In this document: piece after piece, positions 15,593-24,006 of the stretch
How the letters are laid out: every line of letters begins with the position of its first letter
How positions within the stretch are numbered: the stretch's first letter is position 1
Assembly: GCA_045543655.1 (NCBI GenBank)
Contig: JAZPXN010000078.1
Span: 1 to 64,000 of the forward strand
Reading direction: 5' to 3'
DNA length: 64,000 nucleotides
Origin: RGIG995 sp045543655
GTDB lineage: Bacteria > Bacillota > Clostridia > Oscillospirales > UBA644
Position numbers and translations under genes: made by a program
Notes under the pieces: model-generated
Database searches by the model: none
Told to the model about the DNA's origin: nothing
The model's input: the letters and a program-made list of their open reading frames with translations, nothing else

Positions 15593-16102
15593 ATGAAGAA
15601 AAGAACGATTTTTACTATTGTCGGAATGACGATTTTCGTATTGGTTGCAGTTGCATTGAACTGGAAGTTTTCGCTTTTGAGCAATCTGTTTTCCTCCGGA
15701 GATGCTGCGGATCCGGACGCCCCGTCCGTAGAGGCCGGTGCCGGTGCTGAAGATTCCTATTTTGACAACGCCCGATATACCCGTACTCAATCGCGCACCG
15801 AGGCGGTATCAATGCTGAACTCAATCATCAACGACGATTCCGTCGACGAGGAGACCCGGAAGAAGGCTTACGAGGAGGTCGCGGTTTACGCCCGAATCAC
15901 CGAAGGGGAAGCAACCCTGGAAAGCGTGCTGAAGGCGAAGGGGTTCGAGGAATGTATCGTTTTTCTTACCGAAGATACCGCAACGGTCGTGGTGGGGATT
16001 CCGGAGCTGACCGGCCCGCAGTCTGCGCAGATCTTTGATGCGATCCTCGCACAGACCGGTTTTGACAGCGGATCGGTCAAAATTGTGACGTATCCGGAAT
16101 AA
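15593..16102 (+). CDS. spoIIIAH: Stage III sporulation protein AH
   Basis: A 169-residue single-pass protein. A membrane helix (residues about 7-24) is followed by an acidic linker and the SRTEAVSMLNSIIND and VVVGIPELTGPQSAQIFD segments of the SpoIIIAH ring domain, which binds forespore SpoIIQ across the intermembrane space. ATG 15593 follows AAAGGTG; GTG 15584 is an in-frame alternative. It ends the operon, and unlike Bacillus no accB/accC genes follow. Confidence 0.94.
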   Translation: MKKRTIFTIVGMTIFVLVAVALNWKFSLLSNLFSSGDAADPDAPSVEAGAGAEDSYFDNARYTRTQSRTEAVSMLNSIINDDSVDEETRKKAYEEVAVYARITEGEATLESVLKAKGFEECIVFLTEDTATVVVGIPELTGPQSAQIFDAILAQTGFDSGSVKIVTYPE

Positions 16103-16150
16103 AATGCAGAATTTTTATACAAAAATTCGGAAAAAATTCCATTTTACCTC

Positions 16151-16179
16151 TATACAAAAGGGTGAAAATATGATATAAT
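16151..16179 (+). promoter_or_regulatory. Sigma-A promoter before yqhY
   Basis: TATACA (16151-16156), 17 bases, TATAAT (16174-16179) with a TGA extended -10. The -35 is weak but the extended -10 compensates. It separates the yqhY-recN operon from the sporulation genes. Confidence 0.68.
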
Positions 16180-16227
16180 ATTATAAATAAGAATCATCGA
16201 TTCAATTTGCCCATGGAGGTTTTTATT

Positions 16228-16599
16228 ATGGAAGAAGTCAAAAACGGATCGATCCGCATCGCAGACGAGGTCATCGCCGACATCGCCATCAAAGCCGCTC
16301 AGGACGTTGAGGGCGTCGCTAACGTTCATCAGCGTCTGTTGAACAATGCGAAATCCTTGATGTCCTCCCGCGTTACGTTCGTCAAGGGGGTCACCCTCGT
16401 TCCTTCGGAGAACGGTCTTGAGCTGACCGTTCAGATTTCCGTTCTTTTCGGCAGCAAGATCCAGGACGTCTGTGCCGTGGTTCAGCAGGAGGTCGCCGGA
16501 GCGGTTTCCGATATGACCGGCATCGAAGTGAAGTCGGTCAACGTCGCTGTGGTAGGCGTTGCCGTTGCGAAGCCCGTCGTCAAGAAATCTATGAAATAA
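16228..16599 (+). CDS. yqhY: Asp23/Gls24 family protein YqhY
   Basis: A 123-residue cytoplasmic protein of the Asp23/DUF322 family, with GSIRIADEVIADIAIKAAQD at the start and VQQEVAGAVSDMTGIEVKSV in the middle. In Bacillus YqhY lies between accC and nusB and influences acetyl-CoA carboxylase activity. Here the accB/accC partners are missing, but the position before nusB is kept. GGAGG lies 8 bases before ATG 16228; an upstream TTG in the same frame has no such site. Confidence 0.9.
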   Translation: MEEVKNGSIRIADEVIADIAIKAAQDVEGVANVHQRLLNNAKSLMSSRVTFVKGVTLVPSENGLELTVQISVLFGSKIQDVCAVVQQEVAGAVSDMTGIEVKSVNVAVVGVAVAKPVVKKSMK

Positions 16600-16617
16600 C
16601 GGAAAGGCTTTTGAATT

Positions 16618-17010
16618 ATGAATCGCTCCGAAGCCCGGAACAATGCTTTTATTTTGTTGTTCGAATGTTCTTTCCAGGCCGAGCCTGACCGGGAGGAAGT
16701 ACTTCGTCTCGCAGAGGAGAATCACGAGATCTCCGTGGACGATTTCGTTCTCTCTTTATTTCACGGAGTGCTTGACCGCCGTGAAGAGATCGACGCCGCC
16801 ATTTCCCGTCTCAGCAATAAGCGCACGCTGGACCGTCTCTCAAAAATGCTGCTGACGGCGCTACGCATCGCTTTTTTTGAGATCGATTGTACCGATACGC
16901 CTGATCCCGTGGTGATCAACGAGGCAATCAATCTTATCAAGACCTACGATTCTCCGGAATCCGCTTCCTATGGGAACGGGATTCTCGCATCCTACGTCCG
17001 TGAAAAGTAA
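16618..17010 (+). CDS. nusB: Transcription antitermination factor NusB
   Basis: A 130-residue all-helical protein with the NusB pattern: RSEARNNAFILLFE at the N-terminus, LDRLSKMLLTALRIAFFEI in the middle and VVINEAINLIKTYDSPESAS then NGILASYV near the end. It binds boxA RNA with NusE (S10) in rRNA antitermination. It is in the conserved slot between yqhY and xseA, with a TsaD-like gene inserted between it and xseA. Confidence 0.93.
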   Translation: MNRSEARNNAFILLFECSFQAEPDREEVLRLAEENHEISVDDFVLSLFHGVLDRREEIDAAISRLSNKRTLDRLSKMLLTALRIAFFEIDCTDTPDPVVINEAINLIKTYDSPESASYGNGILASYVREK

Positions 17011-17923
17011 ATATCTTGGTATCGATACCAGTAATTACACGACCTCCGTTGCCCTTCATACCTCCGATGGGATGATTAGCCGCAGAAGGCTTCTGCCCGT
17101 CCGGGAAGGGGAGCGGGGGCTTCGTCAGGGTGACGCCGTTTTCCTGCACGTCCGGCAATTCCCGGAACTGTTCGAGTCTCTTCCGTCTTTGGACGGTCTT
17201 TCTGCGGTAGGCGTTTCTTCCCGCCCCCGTTGGGCGGAAGGATCTTATATGCCCTGCTTTCTTTCCGGTGTGTCTTACGCACGGACGCTGGCTCATTCCC
17301 ACGGGTGCCCTTTGTACGAGTTTTCCCATCAACAGGGGCATATTGCCGCAGGGCTCTGGTCTGCGGAACGGGAAGACCTTCTGCAAGGGCCTTTTCTTGC
17401 GTTTCACGTTTCCGGTGGGACTACGGAGTTGCTTCTTGTTAACGGGATCAAGGATATTTCTCTGGTCGGACACACGCTGGACCTTCATGCCGGTCAGCTG
17501 ATTGATCGCATCGGCGTTATGTTGGGGTACTCTTTTCCCTGCGGCGCAGCCATGGACCCCGACGCCTTGCGGGCAGAGCACCCCGTGAAGCATAAGATTC
17601 GCCTGCAGAATGGATGTTGTTCTCTTTCCGGATATGAAAATCAAGCGCAAAAAATGTTTTCCGAAGGCCGAAGCCGGGAAGAGATCGCCTATTTTGCCGT
17701 TGATTCGGTTTCTTCGGTATTGCAGGCAATGATCGATTACGCTCTCTTGACCTATGCAGACCTTCCGATTTTGATGATCGGCGGGGTTTGCTCCAATACG
17801 ATAATCCGCCGCAGGTTGACCGAAAGATACGGCGCAGTTTTTGCTGCCGACGGTTTTTCCTGCGATAATGCGGCCGGGATCGCCCGACTGACCCGGCTCT
17901 GTCACGAAGGAGTGATCCCATGA
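17000..17923 (+). CDS. TsaD/Kae1-like ASKHA protein (TsaD paralogue)
   Basis: A 307-residue protein of the glycoprotease (M22) fold. KYLGIDTSNYTTSVAL opens the ASKHA domain, FSHQQGHIAAGL keeps the HxxxH metal pair of TsaD, and HVSGGTTELLL and ILMIGGVCSN are nucleotide-binding segments. True TsaD, which with TsaB and TsaE makes the threonylcarbamoyl modification of tRNA, is usually about 335 residues and has longer insertions; this looks like the divergent paralogue often found beside nusB in Clostridia. Its role is not known to me. GTG 17000 overlaps nusB by 11 bases; ATG 16970 is an alternative start, and neither has a strong ribosome site. Confidence 0.75.
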   Translation: MKSKYLGIDTSNYTTSVALHTSDGMISRRRLLPVREGERGLRQGDAVFLHVRQFPELFESLPSLDGLSAVGVSSRPRWAEGSYMPCFLSGVSYARTLAHSHGCPLYEFSHQQGHIAAGLWSAEREDLLQGPFLAFHVSGGTTELLLVNGIKDISLVGHTLDLHAGQLIDRIGVMLGYSFPCGAAMDPDALRAEHPVKHKIRLQNGCCSLSGYENQAQKMFSEGRSREEIAYFAVDSVSSVLQAMIDYALLTYADLPILMIGGVCSNTIIRRRLTERYGAVFAADGFSCDNAAGIARLTRLCHEGVIP

Positions 17924-19119
17924 ATCCACCGCTGGCTCTTTCCGTGGCCCAGTTGAATCTGTACGTGAAGTCTCTTTTGGAGAGCGACCGAAATCTGAAG
18001 TCCGTGTGGCTTCGGGGGGAGCTTTCCAATTTCGTTCGTAACTCCAAAAGCGGGCATTGCTATTTTTCCGTCAAGGACCGTGACGCCGCCGTGAAAGCGG
18101 TGATGTTCAAGTGGCAGGCCTCAAGCCTTACCTTTTCACCGAAGGACGGGATGCAGGTTCTGCTGCGGGGGCGCGTTTCTCTTTACGAGAAGGACGGGCA
18201 GTATCAGTTTTATACGGAAGAAATGCTTCCCGACGGATTGGGGAGTCTTTATCTCGAATTTACCCGCATTAAGGCGAAGCTTGAGGCGGAAGGTCTCTTT
18301 GATCGGAAAAAGCCGCTGCCGGCCTATCCCCGGGCCATCGGTCTTTGTACGTCTGTGACCGGAGCTGCCGTTCAGGATATTCTCAGCGTCTGCGGACGCT
18401 TGGCCCCGTCGGTCAAAATTTGCATCTATCCTTGCTTGATGCAAGGGGCGGATTCTCCCCGTTCCGTGGCGGAAGGGCTTGCTTATTTCCGAAAGCGGCC
18501 CGAGACCGATCTCGTTATCATCGCCAGAGGTGGCGGTTCTTACGAAGATCTCGCCGTATTTAACGACGAATCCCTTGCCCGCGCGGTGGCGGACTATCCC
18601 TTGCCCGTTATCAGCGCCATCGGTCACGAGACTGATTTTACGATTCTTGATTTCGTTTCCGATTTTCGTGCGGCTACTCCTTCCGTTGCCGCTGAAGTTG
18701 CCGTGGGACAGGCCTCCGCTCTTTCGGAGCGCCTCGACCGCGCCCGTCGATCCGTGAACGTACTGGCTTCCCATCGGTTGCGGATTGCAGAGGAAGCGTT
18801 GAGGACTCTTTCTGCCCGGATTGATCCCTCCCGCAGTTTGCAGGATCGGGCTCAGGCATTGGATCTGCTTGATTTTCGGCTCCGCTCTGCCGGGGAGTCT
18901 GCAGTGCGGGACAAGTCCTCGTCTTTCGCAAATCTCACTGCACGGCTTTCCGCTCTGAATCCGTTATCGGTGCTGTCGCGAGGATACGCACTTGCGGAGG
19001 CCGACGGGAAACCGCTCCGCTCTGCGGATCAGGTTAAGGCCGGAGACCGTTTGACTTTACAATTATACGATGGAGTGATTGGCTGTGTCGCAGAATACAA
19101 AAAAAACCGCAACCTATGA
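17920..19119 (+). CDS. xseA: Exodeoxyribonuclease VII large subunit
   Basis: A 399-residue subunit with an N-terminal OB fold (SVWLRGELSNFVRNSKSGHC), the catalytic core with GAAVQDILSVCGRL, IIARGGGSYEDLAVFNDE and ISAIGHETDFTILDFVSDFR, a helical region, and the C-terminal LSRGYALAEADGK. With XseB it degrades single-stranded DNA. ATG 17920 overlaps the preceding TGA by ATGA, and xseB starts inside its 3-prime end. Confidence 0.96.
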   Translation: MNPPLALSVAQLNLYVKSLLESDRNLKSVWLRGELSNFVRNSKSGHCYFSVKDRDAAVKAVMFKWQASSLTFSPKDGMQVLLRGRVSLYEKDGQYQFYTEEMLPDGLGSLYLEFTRIKAKLEAEGLFDRKKPLPAYPRAIGLCTSVTGAAVQDILSVCGRLAPSVKICIYPCLMQGADSPRSVAEGLAYFRKRPETDLVIIARGGGSYEDLAVFNDESLARAVADYPLPVISAIGHETDFTILDFVSDFRAATPSVAAEVAVGQASALSERLDRARRSVNVLASHRLRIAEEALRTLSARIDPSRSLQDRAQALDLLDFRLRSAGESAVRDKSSSFANLTARLSALNPLSVLSRGYALAEADGKPLRSADQVKAGDRLTLQLYDGVIGCVAEYKKNRNL

Positions 19120-19318
19120 AGAAATGATCTCCCGTCTGGAGGAGATCGTGCAATCAATGGAATCCGGAGAGCTTTCTCTGGAGGAAACGATGAAGGTATA
19201 TAAAGAAGCGTTGACACTTTCTGAAAAATGCTCCAAAATTCTGGAAAAATTCCGTGGCGAGATTACCTTGGTACGGAACGGAGAGGAGGTCCCGCTGTCC
19301 GATGACGACCTTCGATAA
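19085..19318 (+). CDS. xseB: Exodeoxyribonuclease VII small subunit
   Basis: A 77-residue helical protein with the family pattern YEEMISRLEEIVQSMESGEL, then SLEETMKVYKEALTLSEKC. It binds the long C-terminal helices of XseA. GTG 19085 is preferred because GGAG at 19072-19075 is 9 bases upstream; TTG 19079 is too close. It overlaps xseA by 35 bases and ispA by 17. Confidence 0.93.
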   Translation: MSQNTKKTATYEEMISRLEEIVQSMESGELSLEETMKVYKEALTLSEKCSKILEKFRGEITLVRNGEEVPLSDDDLR

Positions 19319-20186
19319 CGCATTCTCCCGCTACCGTGAAATGATCGAAGAATCCTTTTCGGTCTTTCTTCCGGAAGAGAAAGAGAACGTCCTCGTGGAT
19401 TCCATGCGCTATAGCCTTCTGGCCGGGGGAAAACGGATTCGCCCCGTACTGACTCTCGCGTGGTGTGAGCTTTGCGGGGGAGACGTCCGTTCTGCTCTCC
19501 CTGCCGCCGCTGCGGTGGAAATGATCCATACTTACTCTTTGATTCACGACGATCTTCCCTGCATGGATAACGATACCTTGCGGCGTGGCCGGCCCACGAA
19601 CCACGTTGTTTACGGCGAATACGTTGCGCTTCTTGCGGGGAGCGGACTATACGACAGAGCCCTGGAAACGGTTTTGGATTTCGGGCCGGAATACGGTCTT
19701 TCCCAGACGGGAATTCTGAAGTCTTTGAAAACGCTTTGCTCTGCCTCCGGAGTTGACGGGATCCTGACCGGACAGGTTCTGGATATGAAAAATAACGATA
19801 TCACCGTGGATCGCGCCTATCTGGAGAGGGTCAACGACCTGAAAACGGCCTCAATGCTTTCCGCCTCCTGCGTTTTGGGGTGCATTGCCGCCGGTGCTGA
19901 CGATAGAACTCTTGCTTTTGCAGATCGGTTTGGACGTGCTTTGGGACAGGCGTTCCAGATCCGGGACGATATCCTTGACGTGATTAGCACCCCCGAAGCC
20001 CTGGGCAAGACTCCCGGTAAGGATTTCGGGGAAAACAAGACGACCTTCGTTGCTCTTCTTGGAATGGAGGGGGCTCAGAAGGAAGTGGAACGCTTGACCG
20101 ATCTTTCCCTATCGATCTTGGATGAGTTTCCGTCTCCCGCATTCCTGCGGGAGCTGACGTTGCGGATGTGCGGCCGTGAGGCTTGA
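19302..20186 (+). CDS. ispA: Polyprenyl (geranyl/farnesyl) diphosphate synthase
   Basis: A 294-residue enzyme of the trans-isoprenyl diphosphate synthase family. The first aspartate-rich motif is DDLPCMDNDTLRRGRPT and the second is DDILD; GGKRIRPVL is the substrate-binding segment. It condenses isopentenyl diphosphate with allylic diphosphates for quinone, undecaprenyl and other isoprenoids. ATG 19302 lies inside the end of xseB, with AGGAGG about 13 bases upstream. dxs, which often follows it in Bacillota, is absent; tlyA comes next with an 11-base overlap. Confidence 0.93.
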   Translation: MTTFDNAFSRYREMIEESFSVFLPEEKENVLVDSMRYSLLAGGKRIRPVLTLAWCELCGGDVRSALPAAAAVEMIHTYSLIHDDLPCMDNDTLRRGRPTNHVVYGEYVALLAGSGLYDRALETVLDFGPEYGLSQTGILKSLKTLCSASGVDGILTGQVLDMKNNDITVDRAYLERVNDLKTASMLSASCVLGCIAAGADDRTLAFADRFGRALGQAFQIRDDILDVISTPEALGKTPGKDFGENKTTFVALLGMEGAQKEVERLTDLSLSILDEFPSPAFLRELTLRMCGREA

Positions 20187-20937
20187 CGTATACCTCGTCC
20201 GCTCCGGTCTTGCGGAAACCCGGGAGCGTGCGCAGGAGCTGATCCGCATGGGTTCGGTTCTCCGTAACGGGATTCCCTGCACGAAGAACAGTACCGACGT
20301 CTCGGATACGGACGCCGTAGAGGTTACGGAGTGCTTGAAATACGTGGGGCGCGGCGGACATAAACTGGAAAAGGCTTTGGATACCTTCCGTATTTCATTG
20401 GAAGGGAAGACCGTTCTTGATATCGGCGCTTCCACCGGTGGATTTACCGATTGCTCTCTGCAGCGGGGTGCTTTGGAGGTATTTGCGGTGGACGTGGGAC
20501 ACGGACAATTGGCCGAGTCCCTCCGTAACGACCCCCGGGTTCATAATCTGGAGGGGATTCACGTAAAAGATCTGCCTCAGTACTATTCCGGTATGCCCGA
20601 TTTTATCTGTATCGACGTCTCCTTTTTGTCCTTGACTAAGGTGCTTCCCTGCCTCGTTCCCTTCAGCAGGGATGCGGACGTGATGGCTTTGGTGAAGCCT
20701 CAGTTTGAGGTGCGGCACAAGAAAAGCGTTATCCGGGATGCGAAAGTGCACAGGGAGGTTCTTCGTACCGTCACCGAATGCGCCCGTGCCCTCGGCTATG
20801 CCGTACTGCATCTGGATTTTTCTCCCGTTCGCGGGACGGAAGGGAATATCGAATATCTTTTGCATCTTCGTTTCGGTGGAGTCGATGCCCAGCCGGATCT
20901 TTCGTCCGTGGTTCGCTCTGCCCATACATTATTATAA
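20176..20937 (+). CDS. tlyA: TlyA-family rRNA methyltransferase
   Basis: A 253-residue protein with an N-terminal S4 RNA-binding domain (RLDVYLVRSGLAETRERAQE) and a Rossmann methyltransferase domain containing VLDIGASTGGFTDCSL, the FAVDVGHGQLAESL strand and FICIDVSFLSL, then VKPQFEV. TlyA enzymes 2-prime-O-methylate rRNA using S-adenosylmethionine; the older name is hemolysin. It is the yqxC equivalent in the conserved ispA-to-recN order. The start codon is GTG 20176, inside ispA. Confidence 0.92.
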   Translation: MRLDVYLVRSGLAETRERAQELIRMGSVLRNGIPCTKNSTDVSDTDAVEVTECLKYVGRGGHKLEKALDTFRISLEGKTVLDIGASTGGFTDCSLQRGALEVFAVDVGHGQLAESLRNDPRVHNLEGIHVKDLPQYYSGMPDFICIDVSFLSLTKVLPCLVPFSRDADVMALVKPQFEVRHKKSVIRDAKVHREVLRTVTECARALGYAVLHLDFSPVRGTEGNIEYLLHLRFGGVDAQPDLSSVVRSAHTLL

Positions 20938-20961
20938 TAAGTAGTAACGGGGTGATTTCAT

Positions 20962-21807
20962 TTGAGTCAACGCCTGAAAATTTTGTTGGTTCCCAATCCT
21001 CAGAGGGATCTTGGCCTTGCCGTTACGGCTTCCGTTGCAGAGATCCTTTCCGGGTTGAACGCCGATCTTCGTTGTACCGAACTGTTACCGGGGGTGGAGA
21101 TCCTTTCCGGAGAGTCCGGGGCGAAATGGGCGGACGTCGCCGTCGTTTTTGGCGGAGACGGCACCATCCTTCGCTTTGCCGGTTATGCTGCAATGGCCGA
21201 TTTGCCGATTCTTGGAATCAACTGCGGGAATCTTGGTTATATGGCAGAACTGGAAGGACACACTCCGGAGAAATTGCAAAGGCTTTTTACCGGCGAGTAT
21301 TCCGTAGAAGAGCGGATGATGTTGACCGTGAACGTTCTGCGAGACGGACAGCCGGTGTTTCGCGCAGATTGTCTTAATGACGCCGTGGTGTCTTACGGGC
21401 AACTGCCGCATCTCGTTACGTTTGAATTGTCTGAGCGGGGAGTTCCGTTTGCTTCGTATCACGCCGACGGGATGATCTTTTCTACCCCCACGGGTTCCAC
21501 CGCCTATTCTCTTTCGGCCGGCGGTCCTATCGTGGATCCGGTGTTGAAGGCCATCATTGCAACGCCGGTCTGCGCCCACTCTCTTACCGCCCGGCCCACG
21601 GTATTTTCCGCTCAGTCTATGCTTTCCTTGAAAGTGTGTGAACAAAAAAAGGGGGAGGCCTATCTCACGTCCGACGGAGAACATAATTTTCTCCTCGTTC
21701 CCGGAGATGAGGTCCACGTCTCCGAATCCCCTCTGACGACCCGGTTGATCCGCTTTTCCCACGCACCGTTCGGCACCGTGCTTTCCGCAAAACTGAAGAA
21801 TAATTAA
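20962..21807 (+). CDS. nadK: NAD kinase
   Basis: A 281-residue enzyme with the NAD kinase signature motifs FGGDGTILRFAG, NCGNLGYMAEL and STPTGSTAYSLSAGGP. It phosphorylates NAD to NADP using ATP or polyphosphate. The start is TTG 20962, preceded by CGGGGTGA. A TATAAT-like box at 20933-20938 in the end of tlyA lacks a convincing -35, so transcription probably comes from the upstream operon. Confidence 0.94.
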   Translation: MSQRLKILLVPNPQRDLGLAVTASVAEILSGLNADLRCTELLPGVEILSGESGAKWADVAVVFGGDGTILRFAGYAAMADLPILGINCGNLGYMAELEGHTPEKLQRLFTGEYSVEERMMLTVNVLRDGQPVFRADCLNDAVVSYGQLPHLVTFELSERGVPFASYHADGMIFSTPTGSTAYSLSAGGPIVDPVLKAIIATPVCAHSLTARPTVFSAQSMLSLKVCEQKKGEAYLTSDGEHNFLLVPGDEVHVSESPLTTRLIRFSHAPFGTVLSAKLKNN

Positions 21808-21819
21808 TTAGGAGAAATA

Positions 21820-22293
21820 ATGATGAAAGTCAAAGAAAAACGTCAGGCGCAGATCTTGAAACTGGTTTCTTCCACGGAGGTTGAGACGCAGGAGGAAATT
21901 ACGCTCTATTTGCAGAATCTCGGCTTCAAGGTGACCCAGGCCACCGTTTCTCGGGATATCAAGGATTTGAATCTGGTCAAAACGTCCGGACTTCAGAAGC
22001 GGTATAAGTATATGGCTTCCGATCAGATCAGCGTGGATATTCCCGACCGGAAGGATCGGTTTTCGGTTCTCGTTCACGACGGCGTGATCGACGTGCGTGC
22101 CGCTCAGCAGATCGTAGTTATCCGCTGCCATTCCGGGATGGCGCCTGCCGTGGCTGCCGTGATTGACGGAGTGGAGCATCCGGAAATTATCGGCTCCATT
22201 GCCGGGGACGATACTATATTTCTTGCTGCCGAATCCCTGGATGCTGCCGTGGCCCTGCAGAACGAATTCCGTCAGATCATAAAACAAGCCTGA
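21820..22293 (+). CDS. argR: Arginine repressor ArgR/AhrC
   Basis: A 157-residue regulator. The N-terminal winged helix has VETQEEITLYLQNLGFKVTQ followed by ATVSRDIKDLNLVK, and the C-terminal hexamerisation and arginine-binding domain has VIRCHSGMAPAVAAVID and EIIGSIAGDDTIFL. It normally represses arginine synthesis with L-arginine as corepressor. No arginine genes are in the window; the gene is here because of its conserved linkage to recN. AGGAGA precedes ATG 21820, and ATG 21823 is an equally spaced alternative. Confidence 0.94.
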   Translation: MMKVKEKRQAQILKLVSSTEVETQEEITLYLQNLGFKVTQATVSRDIKDLNLVKTSGLQKRYKYMASDQISVDIPDRKDRFSVLVHDGVIDVRAAQQIVVIRCHSGMAPAVAAVIDGVEHPEIIGSIAGDDTIFLAAESLDAAVALQNEFRQIIKQA

Positions 22294-22304
22294 GGTGATA
22301 CTCC

Positions 22305-23972
22305 TTGCTGGAACGTCTTCATATAGAGAACCTTGCGGTCATCGAATCCGCAGACCTTGATCTTCGCTCCGGCTTTTCCGTTTTGACGGGGGAGACCGGT
22401 GCCGGGAAATCGGTGCTGATCCATTCGTTGAACCTGCTTCTTGGGGAACGTGTCAATAAAGATATCGTCCGTTCCGGATGCGCAAAAGCCGCGGTTTCCG
22501 GGCTTTTTACCAACCTTTCAGAGGGGACGGTCGCACTTCTCAGCCAGTTGGGCTTCGATACCGACGGTGAGGTTCTGGTGTTCCGGGAGTTGACCGCTGA
22601 CGGAAGATCCTCCGTCAAAATCAACGGGCGCCCCGCCACCGTGACCATTCTGCGGGAATTTTCCGGGCGATTGGTCAATATTCACGGGCAGCATGATAAC
22701 CGTGCTTTGCTCGATCCTTCCACCCACGTTCGATATCTGGATGCCTTTGCCCGTAATAGCGCCTTGCGGGAACGCTACGAATCGATCTTTTTGGAATTAA
22801 AAAAGGTCATGCGCAGTATTTCCGAGATCGGCGCCGACGAGCAGACCCGGATGCAGAAGATCGACCTGCTTTCGTATCAGATCAACGAGATCGATTCCGC
22901 CGATCTGAGGCCCGGCGAAGAAGAGGAACTTTCCCAGCGCCGCACGGTTTTGGCCAATGCGGAAAAAATTGAATCCTCTCTGACCTCTGCTTTCGCCCTT
23001 TGCTCCGAGGAAAACAACGCCCGGGACAAGCTGAGACAGGCTTGCTACGATTTGGAAAGCGTTGCCTCCTTTGATTCTCGGTTGGACGATCTCTCCAATC
23101 GCCTGACCTCTCTTTCCGACGAGTTGGACGATTTGTCTTCGGAATTGCGGGAATTTTTGGACGGCCAGTCCTTTGATCCCTCGGAGTTGAACGAGACCGA
23201 GGAGCGCCTTGATCTGATTTATCGTCTTAAGCGTAAATACGGGTCCTCCGTGGAGGAGATCCTTGCTTTCCGGGATACTGCCGCAACCGAACTGGAGAGA
23301 CTCAATTCTTCTTCCGAACAGATGGACGCTCTTCTTACGGAGAAGGAGCGGTTGTACGGTTTGTTGAAAAAAGCCGCTGCCGAGCTGACCTCTTCCAGAA
23401 AAAGGGCGGGGGAGGCCCTGGAAAAGGACCTTACCGCTCAACTGGCGTTTCTTGATATGCCGAATACCGGTTTCAAGGTGCAGATTTCCTCGGCCGGTTC
23501 TTATACCCCCAACGGTGCGGATGCGGTAGAGTTTTTGCTCTCCGCCAATCTGGGAGAGGCGTTGCGCCCCCTCTCGAAAATTGCTTCCGGCGGGGAATTG
23601 TCCCGCATTATGTTGGGGATGAAAACGGTGCTGACCCTGGAAGATGACGCGCAAACCTTGATCTTCGACGAGGTCGACACCGGAGTAAGCGGCAAGGCCG
23701 CCGAAAAAATCGCCATGAAGCTTAAGGATATTTCCCGGGGCAAGCAGGTCGTGGTCGTCACCCATCTGGCGCAGATCGCATCCTATGCGGACGAGCATTA
23801 CCTGATCGCAAAATCCGTTTCCGACCAAAGAACCTTTACTACCGTTACTCCTCTTGACCGCTCCGGTCGTATTGCAGAATTGGCCCGGATCATCGGAGGA
23901 ATCTCTCCCACCGACGCTACGCTGGCCGCGGCGGAGGACCTTTTGCGGACCGGAAGTAATTATCATTCGTAA
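22305..23972 (+). CDS. recN: DNA repair protein RecN
   Basis: A 555-residue SMC-like ATPase. LTGETGAGKSVLIHSLNLLL is the Walker A region, INGRPATVTILREFSGRLVN with IHGQHDNRALLD follows, a long coiled-coil middle comes next, then SGGELSRIMLGMK (signature) and TLIFDEVDTGVSGKAA (Walker B). RecN holds DNA ends together in double-strand-break repair. The start is TTG 22305 with GAGGTGAT upstream, 11 bases after argR. Confidence 0.96.
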   Translation: MLERLHIENLAVIESADLDLRSGFSVLTGETGAGKSVLIHSLNLLLGERVNKDIVRSGCAKAAVSGLFTNLSEGTVALLSQLGFDTDGEVLVFRELTADGRSSVKINGRPATVTILREFSGRLVNIHGQHDNRALLDPSTHVRYLDAFARNSALRERYESIFLELKKVMRSISEIGADEQTRMQKIDLLSYQINEIDSADLRPGEEEELSQRRTVLANAEKIESSLTSAFALCSEENNARDKLRQACYDLESVASFDSRLDDLSNRLTSLSDELDDLSSELREFLDGQSFDPSELNETEERLDLIYRLKRKYGSSVEEILAFRDTAATELERLNSSSEQMDALLTEKERLYGLLKKAAAELTSSRKRAGEALEKDLTAQLAFLDMPNTGFKVQISSAGSYTPNGADAVEFLLSANLGEALRPLSKIASGGELSRIMLGMKTVLTLEDDAQTLIFDEVDTGVSGKAAEKIAMKLKDISRGKQVVVVTHLAQIASYADEHYLIAKSVSDQRTFTTVTPLDRSGRIAELARIIGGISPTDATLAAAEDLLRTGSNYHS

Positions 23973-24006
23973 TTTATATACCTTACTATAGAAAGGACCG
24001 TTTCCC

